This document shows, piece after piece, positions 15,065-20,347 of a stretch of 23,824 nucleotides of DNA. A model generated the notes under the pieces. The model made no database searches, was not told the origin of the DNA, and worked only from the letters and a program-made list of their open reading frames with translations. Numbering within the stretch: the stretch's first letter is position 1; every line of letters starts with the position of its first letter. The DNA is from a virus: positions 1 to 23,824 of IMG/VR virus record IMGVR_UViG_3300008051_000017. The stretch is one strand, 5' to 3'. A program made the translations under genes and the position numbers.

Positions 15065-15078
15065 ACACCTATAGATGA
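15065..15078. promoter_or_regulatory. degenerate repressor operator (cro side)
   Basis: ACACCT-AT-AGATGA has one good half-site and one degenerate half-site of the CACCT/AGGTG dyad. It lies in the cro leader, between the clearer operators and the cro start. Confidence 0.45.
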
Positions 15079-15086
15079 ATATTGCA

Positions 15087-15101
15087 ACACCTTCTAGGTG
15101 C
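15087..15101. promoter_or_regulatory. repressor operator
   Basis: CACCT-TCT-AGGTG is a perfect 5-bp dyad with a 3-nt spacer in the cro-cI intergenic region. The same half-sites recur at 15104-15116 and upstream of the plus-strand early operon. Confidence 0.75.
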
Positions 15102-15130
15102 TTCACCTGTGAGGTGTATCAGCAGATAAT
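15102..15130 (+). promoter_or_regulatory. proposed cI promoter (pRM-like) giving a leaderless mRNA
   Basis: TTCACC (15102-15107) and GATAAT (15125-15130) are separated by 17 nt. The -10 ends 6 nt before the cI ATG at 15137, so transcription would begin at or next to the A of the start codon. No Shine-Dalgarno exists upstream of this ATG, as in lambda's leaderless cI message. Confidence 0.55.
15104..15116. promoter_or_regulatory. repressor operator overlapping the cI promoter
   Basis: CACCT-GTG-AGGTG is a perfect dyad. It covers part of the -35 element and the start of the spacer of the proposed cI promoter, so its occupant (probably Cro, or CI at high level) would block repressor synthesis. 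Confidence 0.75.
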
Positions 15131-15136
15131 CCAACA

Positions 15137-15814
15137 ATGGACATATTCACAAAGCGATACCAAAACCTGCGCGCCGTCATGGACGCAAGGAAAATGAAAC
15201 TAAAAGACTTGGCCAGTGCGATTGATCGTAGTGAAAGCCAGTCCAGCAGCTTTGCGGGTGCAAATCCTCAAAAAAATATCGGCGAGAGAATGGCCCGCCG
15301 CATTGAAGAAAGCTTATCACTAGCCCCCTACTCGCTTGACCAAGACGACTTCCAAGTATCAGAACAATCAAACGTATACACCATCACTCGCCATACCGAT
15401 GCGGCAGTTATAGCCGACATAACGCACATGCTGCCGGTCGTGGGCATGGCCAGCGCTGGGAGACTTATGGAGAGTGTTGAAGACGCAGAAATTGAGGAGT
15501 ACGTACCAGCACCAGGTCCATGTGGTAAAAACTCATTTGTGCTGCGCCTAGATGGCGTCAGCATGCTGCCCGACTTCAAACCAGGCGACAGGATTGTCAT
15601 TGATCCCGACGCAGAATGGGTAAGCGGCGACTTCGTTTACGCCTGCAGAACCGATGCTGGCTGCTCTGATGTGGGCACCTTTAAAAAGATCATCTTCGAA
15701 GAAGGCGAATATTATTTATGCGCTGCCAACGAAGACTGGCATCCGCGATACACCAAGCTGGAGAAAGGGTGGAAGGTAGTCGGCAAAGCCCGATATCAAG
15801 TTAAGCTCCTATAA
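15137..15814 (+). CDS. cI: prophage repressor, CI/LexA-type with S24 autoprotease
   Basis: This 225-residue repressor has an N-terminal helix-turn-helix (about 17-40, MKLKDLASAIDRSESQSSSF) and a C-terminal S24 protease-like dimerisation domain. The self-cleavage site is Ala107-Gly108 (MASAGRL), the nucleophile Ser142 (DGVSMLP) and the general base Lys183 (GTFKKI), so it should be inactivated by RecA-stimulated autocleavage on DNA damage. It is divergent from cro and flanked by CACCT/AGGTG operators on both sides. It maintains lysogeny by silencing both early promoters. The start has no Shine-Dalgarno, which fits a leaderless transcript. Confidence 0.93.
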   Translation: MDIFTKRYQNLRAVMDARKMKLKDLASAIDRSESQSSSFAGANPQKNIGERMARRIEESLSLAPYSLDQDDFQVSEQSNVYTITRHTDAAVIADITHMLPVVGMASAGRLMESVEDAEIEEYVPAPGPCGKNSFVLRLDGVSMLPDFKPGDRIVIDPDAEWVSGDFVYACRTDAGCSDVGTFKKIIFEEGEYYLCAANEDWHPRYTKLEKGWKVVGKARYQVKLL

Positions 15815-15829
15815 AACAAGGGGAACACC

Positions 15830-16447
15830 ATGGGAGAGTTTGATTACTTAAAGCGCTTCAACAGTGCGCGAGTTCAAAGCAGAAACATGGATGAACTCAT
15901 TGGCTTATCAAGAGGCATGCTAGCGGACGGTAAAATCGTTCAAGAAGAAGCTGAGTTTTTACAACGTTGGCTGCATCAAGCACAAGATATGGGTGACGAT
16001 CCTATCTACCGCATTCTCACATCGCGACTTGAAATGATGTTAGCCGATGACGTACTCGATGCTGATGAATCGCAAGAGCTACTTGAAATGCTTCAAGCTC
16101 TTACAGGTGATAATGGCAAACCCACCAACTATCGCCGACCTTCTCATCTTCCCCTGAATGATCCACTTCCTGATATCGACTTCCAAGATCGCGGTTTCAC
16201 CTTCACAGGCGTCATGGCCTTTGGTCCCAGAAAAGAATGCCAAGCATTGGTAACTGAACGGGGAGGCAAAGCTCTACCTGGTCCATCCAAAAAAGTGCAC
16301 TACTTAGTTATTGGCACTATTGCGAATGAGCATTGGGCACATAGCAGTTATGGCCGAAAAATAGAGCGCGCTTTAGAAATTCGTGAGTCAGGGCACCCAC
16401 TTGCCATCATTAATGAAGATCATTTCATTAGTTTTGCGATGAAATAA
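15830..16447 (+). CDS. TerB-like/BRCT-domain protein next to the repressor
   Basis: This 205-residue protein has two parts. Residues ~20-92 form a helical acidic region like TerB/DnaJ-adjacent domains (LIGLSRGMLADGKIVQEEA, LADDVLDADESQELLEML). Residues ~120-205 are a BRCT domain, recognisable from FTFTGVMAFGPRKECQALV, GGKALPGPSKKVHYLVIG and the closing helix, as in the C-terminus of NAD-dependent DNA ligase. There is no catalytic ligase part. It begins 15 nt after cI with AAGGGGAA upstream and is somewhat AT-richer than the structural genes. Cotranscription with cI implies expression in lysogens: a lysogenic-conversion or defence gene is possible, but no function can be assigned from sequence. 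Confidence 0.82.
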   Translation: MGEFDYLKRFNSARVQSRNMDELIGLSRGMLADGKIVQEEAEFLQRWLHQAQDMGDDPIYRILTSRLEMMLADDVLDADESQELLEMLQALTGDNGKPTNYRRPSHLPLNDPLPDIDFQDRGFTFTGVMAFGPRKECQALVTERGGKALPGPSKKVHYLVIGTIANEHWAHSSYGRKIERALEIRESGHPLAIINEDHFISFAMK

Positions 16448-16451
16448 CCAA

Positions 16452-16472
16452 AGGTGTTACACCTGGCAGGTT
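16452..16472. promoter_or_regulatory. overlapping repressor operators upstream of the plus-strand early operon
   Basis: CACCT-GGC-AGGTT (16460-16472) is a near-perfect operator. It is overlapped by the outward-facing pair AGGTGT-T-ACACCT (16452-16464) sharing one half-site. Its right end touches the -35 TTGACA of the early promoter. Confidence 0.65.
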
Positions 16473-16502
16473 GACAAACACCTAAAGGTGTACAAAACTC
16501 AT
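16471..16502 (+). promoter_or_regulatory. early promoter (pL-like) with operator between -35 and -10
   Basis: TTGACA (16471-16476) is a consensus -35. The operator CACCT-AA-AGGTG (16479-16490, with ACACCT/AGGTGT arms) lies directly behind it, in the spacer. The -10 is poor and its exact position is uncertain (AAAACT at 17-nt spacing, or TACAAA at 14). A repressor bound there would block RNA polymerase, as at lambda pL. Confidence 0.65.
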
Positions 16503-16537
16503 TGTCGTAATCCGCCCACCACGGAGCCACGACAATG
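16500..16537 (+). promoter_or_regulatory. 38-nt structured RNA element at the nutL-like position
   Basis: A perfect 9-bp stem (CATTGTCGT with ACGACAATG) encloses a 20-nt loop with CCCACCACGG. It starts about 24 nt after the -35 box. The 3' arm contains the ATG of the first gene and the loop contains its GGAG, so the hairpin could also control translation. Length and architecture equal those of the two elements at 14693-14774. Confidence 0.65.
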
Positions 16538-16726
16538 CCAACCAATGCCCAACCATGCCGGGTGTACATGCACCCGGCCGCAGGTAACAGCCACATCGCC
16601 ATTCAGGCCATGCAACACGTCACAGGACGCGTTGCTGCCCGCCTGACTGGCACCAAATCCCGCACCATCTATTTGCTCACCCCTGAAGAAGCGGCGCGCT
16701 ATCGCCGCGCAGGCGGTGCTGCATGA
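16535..16726 (+). CDS. unknown 63-residue protein, first gene of the early plus operon
   Basis: This small protein begins MPTNAQPCRVYMHPAAG and ends RYRRAGGAA, and has no recognised family. GGAG lies 8 nt upstream of the ATG, but both are within the 16500-16537 hairpin. The stop overlaps the next start (ATGATGA). First position after pL is where lambdoid phages place N or small regulators. It is not Arg-rich at the N-terminus, so it does not look like an N protein. Confidence 0.65.
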   Translation: MPTNAQPCRVYMHPAAGNSHIAIQAMQHVTGRVAARLTGTKSRTIYLLTPEEAARYRRAGGAA

Positions 16727-16974
16727 TGACTACCAGCCAAGAACGCCTCGTTCGTCGCCTTATCAAAATTGGCGGCAAGCTAACACTCCAGGGCGGCATT
16801 CAGATTGAATGCACCCGCGCACCCACAGAAGCGCTCTGGTGCGTTGACCAGCTGAGCATTCGCAAAAGCGACAAAGTCATCACTCAGTATCGCCGCTGGC
16901 AGGGTCGCGACCTTTACCCAGCAGTTGCGTCACGCCTTGATTCATTGCTAGCTGATCAAGAGGTGGCCGCATGA
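16723..16974 (+). CDS. unknown 83-residue early phage protein
   Basis: This is a small soluble protein with N-terminal basic residues (ERLVRRLIKIGGKL) and a Trp-containing centre. No family is recognised. It overlaps both neighbours by 4 nt, which indicates translational coupling. The codon-level continuity and the overlaps are the main support. Confidence 0.65.
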   Translation: MMTTSQERLVRRLIKIGGKLTLQGGIQIECTRAPTEALWCVDQLSIRKSDKVITQYRRWQGRDLYPAVASRLDSLLADQEVAA

Positions 16975-17300
16975 ACACCGTCACCCAACTCCCCACCCCA
17001 GTGCTAACGCAAGCGCACCGCGATGCGATGGCGTACATCCAAAATCTAGCCATCACAATCAGCCAGCAAGGGATCTATGCCGTATTTATCGATTACGACG
17101 GCAATGTCCAATGGCTGGATATCAGTTGGATACACCACGCGAAAATAAACAACAGCAATTATCAATCAGATGGCAGCCACCGCATCAAGCTACCGGGAAG
17201 AATGCCCGATCAGGGCCACCGCGCTTTAGCGGAACTACAAACGCTCGCCCGCGAGCTAGAAGCGCTCCTCATCCCACCCACTGGAGGAACCGCCGCATGA
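16971..17300 (+). CDS. unknown 109-residue early phage protein
   Basis: This soluble alpha/beta protein contains GIYAVFIDYDGNVQWLDISW in the middle and a C-terminal helix (HRALAELQTLARELEALL). No family is recognised. GAGGTGG precedes its ATG, which overlaps the previous stop. Its own stop overlaps the start of the KilAC gene. Confidence 0.65.
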   Translation: MNTVTQLPTPVLTQAHRDAMAYIQNLAITISQQGIYAVFIDYDGNVQWLDISWIHHAKINNSNYQSDGSHRIKLPGRMPDQGHRALAELQTLARELEALLIPPTGGTAA

Positions 17301-17617
17301 ACGCCCCCCAACACCCACAGCACGCGCGCGTGCTTGGTAAGCGCTACACGCTGCAAGAAGCCGCTGCGCTGCTAGGCACTGGCCGCAACACGTTGTGCAA
17401 GCAGATGAGAGAGATCGGCATGCTGGATGCTTCCAACGTGGCCACCCGCCCGCACACATCAACAGGCCGCTTGGTGGTTGAGCTAAAAGCCTATGAAAAC
17501 CCAGGGCTAGGCACCGAACGGATCTACGGTAAAACACTGGTCACAGAACGCGGCCTGCTCTACATCGCAAATCGCTTGAACATCCGCATCCAGCGTGAAG
17601 CCGCCAACGACAGCTGA
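17297..17617 (+). CDS. stand-alone KilAC-domain antirepressor-like protein
   Basis: This 106-residue protein corresponds to the C-terminal KilAC domain of phage antirepressors (Pfam ANT/KilAC). It starts with a DNA-binding motif (YTLQEAAALLGTGRNTLCKQM, about 16-36) and ends with a wing (YGKTLVTERGLLYIANRL). The usual N-terminal Bro-N or Rha domain is absent. I use ATG 17297, which overlaps the preceding stop and has GGAGG upstream, rather than further-upstream codons. It may modulate the repressor/Cro switch. Confidence 0.8.
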   Translation: MNAPQHPQHARVLGKRYTLQEAAALLGTGRNTLCKQMREIGMLDASNVATRPHTSTGRLVVELKAYENPGLGTERIYGKTLVTERGLLYIANRLNIRIQREAANDS

Positions 17618-17702
17618 CCTATAACCCCTTTTCGCGACGTTGCCGAAGCAACGCCGAAAACCAGGCCAAACGGCCACACCACCACGAAAGAGGAAACCAA
17701 TC

Positions 17703-18062
17703 ATGGCTAACGAACCTACCTCAACCGATATTAACGCCCTGCTAGACGACCTAGACGCCGGCATCTTCCGCGAAAAGCTGGCCCGCGCCCTCAGCGATGC
17801 CGCCGCAGGCTGCGTTCAACACGGCAAAGCTGCCGATGTCACTATCAAGTTCAGCTTGAAACAGATCGCGGACAGCTCACAGGTCGATTGCGCCCACAAG
17901 CTCAGCTACGTGGTGCCCACCGCCAAGGGCAAGCGCTCTGAAGAGAACACCACCAAAACGCCGCTATACGTAGGCCGTGGCGGCAAGCTCACGTTATTCC
18001 CTGAGAACCAGGGCAAGTTCGACTTCCAGCCGGACGCCCAAAGTAATACTCAGCGCGCCTAA
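17703..18062 (+). CDS. unknown 119-residue phage protein upstream of Acb2
   Basis: This protein begins MANEPTSTDINALLDDLDAG, with an N-terminal helix and a C-terminal beta-rich half (KTPLYVGRGGKLTLFPENQG). I recall similar proteins beside DUF2303 genes in other phages, but no function. ATG 17703 has AGAGGAAA upstream. An earlier in-frame ATG at 17640 has no good signal. Confidence 0.72.
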   Translation: MANEPTSTDINALLDDLDAGIFREKLARALSDAAAGCVQHGKAADVTIKFSLKQIADSSQVDCAHKLSYVVPTAKGKRSEENTTKTPLYVGRGGKLTLFPENQGKFDFQPDAQSNTQRA

Positions 18063-18101
18063 TCAGCGCTCTGGCACCAACCATCAACAGGTAAAAAAAC
18101 C

Positions 18102-18344
18102 ATGGATAACCAACACCGCAAGATCAAAGGCTATCGCGAACTGAGCCAGGAAGAGATAGACCTCATGAACGAAGTTAAAACCAAGGCTGAAGAAGTCGGG
18201 CAGCTTATTGGCAAGCTTGAAAGCTTGAACGCTGATACTGGAGGCCATGCAATTGACATGCGCTGGGTAAACATCGCCCGCACCAACCTGCAGCAAGGCT
18301 TTATGGCATTAACGCGCTCAGTCGCTAAGCCAGACTTTTTTTAG
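18102..18344 (+). CDS. acb2: Acb2-family anti-CBASS cyclic-nucleotide sponge
   Basis: This 80-residue protein has the helical-hairpin Acb2/Tad1-like signature: KGYRELSQEEIDLMNEVK near the N-terminus and a C-terminal MRWVNIARTNLQQGFMALTR followed by SVAKP. Acb2 proteins form hexamers that bind cyclic di- and trinucleotides made by CBASS synthases (and may affect other cyclic-nucleotide defences), so the effector is not triggered. Tyr11 and Lys26, which I recall as nucleotide-contact positions in the Pseudomonas phage PaMx33 Acb2, are present at the same numbers. It is expressed from the early plus operon, in time to counter abortive infection. AGGT upstream of the ATG is a modest Shine-Dalgarno. 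Confidence 0.88.
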   Translation: MDNQHRKIKGYRELSQEEIDLMNEVKTKAEEVGQLIGKLESLNADTGGHAIDMRWVNIARTNLQQGFMALTRSVAKPDFF

Positions 18345-18369
18345 TAACAGCGCCTAACCAGCGCTAACA

Positions 18370-18392
18370 CCCACCAACGCAAACCAATGCAA
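18370..18392 (+). repeat. duplicated leader segment (also at 19261-19288)
   Basis: The segment CCCACCAACG plus CAAACCAATGCAA occurs here and again at 19261-19288. The second copy has 5 extra bases (GAGAG) that create the ribosome-binding site of the gene at 19283. Here the ATG leads to a stop two codons later. Confidence 0.8.
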
Positions 18393-18404
18393 TAAGGAAT
18401 GACT

Positions 18405-19205
18405 ATGGACCACCAAGCTATCGAAAAGATTGAAGCCCTTGTTCACGCGGCCACCATCGGCAACCCGGGCACGTTTGAGCCCACCATGCTGGTACCGGAA
18501 GGCTACAAGCTGCAGTCGCTCGAAGCGTATATGGATAACCCCACACGCTTCCGTGGCAGCTTTACCACCAGCTCCATTGAAGACTATGGCAACTACGTCA
18601 ATGCAGAAGATGAAGCCCGCGTATTCGTTGACATCGACGCCATGCGCGCCAAGGCCTTTTTTGATCTAGGCAACCCAGCAACACCAGGCCACGGCGACCA
18701 CACCGCCAGCCTACGTTTAGAGAAAACCGGCGCATATGAAGCCTGCCTGCAAGCAAACGGCTCAAGCTTCGCTCAAAAAGAGCTAGCCCACTGGATCGAA
18801 GACTGGCACCACTGCATCACCGGGATCGACAGCAACGGTGAAGATCTCAGCGCTAAGCAGCTCGCCAACGCCGTGCGCAAAATCGAGATCAAAGCCACGC
18901 AAGAACGCAGCCATGAAGAAGGCGACTGGAACACCAAGCGCTCAGGCATGGACGCACTAGACGCCACCGCTGGAACCGCCACGCCGGACATCATCCGCTT
19001 CCACTGCCTGCCTTATGAAGGGTTGACCTACCGCACGTTTGAGATGCGCGTTTCTATCCTGACCGACGACATCAAGCCCAAGCTGAAGCTGCGAATAATC
19101 GGGCTGGAAACCGCGCAAGAGGAAATGGCGAAAGAGTTCAAGGAAGTGCTGCAGAACGAACTGGAAGAAAGCACCACCTTATTACTGGGCTCATTCAGCA
19201 AGTAA
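18405..19205 (+). CDS. DUF2303/YfdQ-like phage protein
   Basis: This 266-residue protein resembles the YfdQ/DUF2303 family of phage early genes, of unknown function. Recognisable parts are MLVPEGYKLQSLE, ARVFVDIDAMRAKAFFDLGN, ASLRLEKTGAYEA and the WIEDWHHCITG segment. I start at ATG 18405 because AAGGA is about 8 nt upstream. The ATG at 18399 is only 1-2 nt from that signal. A three-codon mini frame (ATG CAA TAA at 18387) sits just before it. In other phages it often neighbours Acb2-like and exonuclease genes. Confidence 0.8.
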   Translation: MDHQAIEKIEALVHAATIGNPGTFEPTMLVPEGYKLQSLEAYMDNPTRFRGSFTTSSIEDYGNYVNAEDEARVFVDIDAMRAKAFFDLGNPATPGHGDHTASLRLEKTGAYEACLQANGSSFAQKELAHWIEDWHHCITGIDSNGEDLSAKQLANAVRKIEIKATQERSHEEGDWNTKRSGMDALDATAGTATPDIIRFHCLPYEGLTYRTFEMRVSILTDDIKPKLKLRIIGLETAQEEMAKEFKEVLQNELEESTTLLLGSFSK

Positions 19206-19228
19206 GGCGACTCACCAACCGCACGACC

Positions 19229-19260
19229 ACCCCGCCGCCACCCACCACGGGCGGCGGGGT
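19229..19260 (+). promoter_or_regulatory. very stable intergenic hairpin with CCCACCACG loop
   Basis: An 11-bp perfect GC-rich stem (19229-19239 with 19250-19260) encloses the 10-nt loop ACCCACCACG. No T-run follows, so it is not a standard terminator. It lies between the DUF2303-like gene and the next gene and could stabilise or process the mRNA. Its loop motif is shared with the 38-nt elements, but its geometry differs. Confidence 0.6.
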
Positions 19261-19282
19261 CCCACCAACGGAGAGCAAACCA

Positions 19283-19528
19283 ATGCAAACTGCACAGCCC
19301 ACAAACCAGACGTACCTTCAGTATCCACAATTCCGCTTCATCGAGTTCAACAAGCGCCGTCAAATGCGCGGCGCCGAGTGCGCCCGTATCGAGATCATCT
19401 ACGCAGAGGGCGATATGGATTGCATCTGGATGAGCGCGGGTGACCTGCAAAACAACATTCGCACGTGGGGCCCACACGCAGCACTGACCGAAGCCCTCAA
19501 GGCCTACGGGCAAGGGGGCCGGGGATGA
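19283..19528 (+). CDS. unknown 81-residue phage protein
   Basis: This small soluble protein begins MQTAQPTNQTYLQYPQF and has a central RIEIIYAEGDMDCIWMSAG. It ends in ALKAYGQGGRG, a tail repeated by the micro-gene at 20276. GGAG precedes ATG 19283. No family is recognised. Confidence 0.68.
   Translation: MQTAQPTNQTYLQYPQFRFIEFNKRRQMRGAECARIEIIYAEGDMDCIWMSAGDLQNNIRTWGPHAALTEALKAYGQGGRG
19502..19528 (+). repeat. 27-bp direct repeat at a gene end, copy 1 (copy 2 at 20321-20347)
   Basis: The last 27 bases of the 81-residue gene are identical to 20321-20347. Both copies end in GGGGATGA, where the stop of one gene overlaps the ATG of the next and the G-run serves as ribosome-binding site. Confidence 0.95.
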
Positions 19529-19746
19529 AAGCCCTTATCAAAGCGGCCCGCATCCAGCAGCTCAAGAAGCGCGCCCGCCGCCTGTACATCGCCTATGTAG
19601 AAGCCCACGACCACCTTGGTTGCGGCCACCACCTGGCGGACCATCTCACCGGCGGCCGCCGCAAGCGGCTCGCCAAAGCATTCAACGCCACCGTGGACCG
19701 GCTAGAAGCCCTTGGCGCTAACCCACCTAAGGAGCGTCTGCTATGA
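19525..19746 (+). CDS. unknown 73-residue basic phage protein
   Basis: This very basic, helical protein (starts MKALIKAARIQQLKKRARRL) contains a His-rich DHLGCGHHLADHL turn. No family is recognised. The ATG overlaps the previous stop at the 27-bp repeat, and its own stop overlaps the exonuclease start. Confidence 0.65.
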   Translation: MKALIKAARIQQLKKRARRLYIAYVEAHDHLGCGHHLADHLTGGRRKRLAKAFNATVDRLEALGANPPKERLL

Positions 19747-20279
19747 CTCAAATTATCGATATCAGCATCGACTTAGAAACGCTTGGCAAATCCACGAGTG
19801 CCATCATTTTGGCGATTGGCATCGCTGACAGTAACGGCATTGGTTTTACTGTGATGCCAAGCGTCGCTGAGCAGCTCCAGGAAGGCCGAACTTTAGATGA
19901 CGATACGCTCCTGTGGTGGCTAGTCCAGAGCGACGCAGCACGCAACGCTTTGAAAGGGCCTCGCGTAAGTCTTAAATCAGCTCGCATGACTATCACTGAT
20001 TTCTTTAGCGAAGCCATAGAGCACTACGATGAATATAGAGTTTGGGGCAATTCTCCCAGCTTCGATTGTGAGATTCTAGGCAGCTTTCTTGGCTGCAAGC
20101 CATGGCCTTTTTACCTTGAGCGGGATGTACGTACTGCCCGTGAAATACTGGAAAGTCGCACCAAGCCGACTACACCGCATTCTGCGCTTAGCGACGCCCA
20201 AGCGCAGCTTGAAGATGTGTTGCGTTATCGCCAAAAAAGGAAGGCGCCCTGGGCAATAGAGCCAGAGGTGGGCAAATGA
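19743..20279 (+). CDS. DnaQ-fold 3'-5' exoribonuclease-like protein
   Basis: This 178-residue exonuclease of the DEDD superfamily is probably of the Rv2179c-like phage type. Exo I is DISIDLETLG with Asp10/Glu12. Exo II is WGNSPSFDCEIL with Asp108. Exo III is HSALSDA with His146 and Asp151 (DEDDh class). These are two-metal 3'-5' nucleases acting on RNA or DNA. The early-operon position suggests a role in recombination, host nucleic acid turnover or anti-defence. ATG 19743 overlaps the previous stop, and its stop overlaps the micro-gene at 20276. Confidence 0.85.
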   Translation: MTQIIDISIDLETLGKSTSAIILAIGIADSNGIGFTVMPSVAEQLQEGRTLDDDTLLWWLVQSDAARNALKGPRVSLKSARMTITDFFSEAIEHYDEYRVWGNSPSFDCEILGSFLGCKPWPFYLERDVRTAREILESRTKPTTPHSALSDAQAQLEDVLRYRQKRKAPWAIEPEVGK

Positions 20280-20347
20280 ATCAACAGCATTCACATTGGC
20301 GCGCTCAATATGCTCTAAAAGCCTACGGGCAAGGGGGCCGGGGATGA
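20276..20347 (+). CDS. 23-codon micro-gene or gene-end remnant
   Basis: ATG 20276 overlaps the exonuclease stop, and the frame ends at TGA 20347, overlapping the next start. The product begins MNQQHSHWRAQY and ends ALKAYGQGGRG, the same tail as the 81-residue protein at 19283. It is probably the relic of a deletion or duplication, kept because it couples translation to the following gene. Confidence 0.5.
   Translation: MNQQHSHWRAQYALKAYGQGGRG
20321..20347 (+). repeat. 27-bp direct repeat, copy 2
   Basis: Identical to 19502-19528. The two copies bracket the basic 73-residue gene and the exonuclease gene, so recombination between them would excise both cleanly. Confidence 0.95.

Noticed and set aside
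19229-19260. Intrinsic terminator in the early plus operon
   Set aside because: The stem is strong but no T-run follows, and the next gene continues directly.
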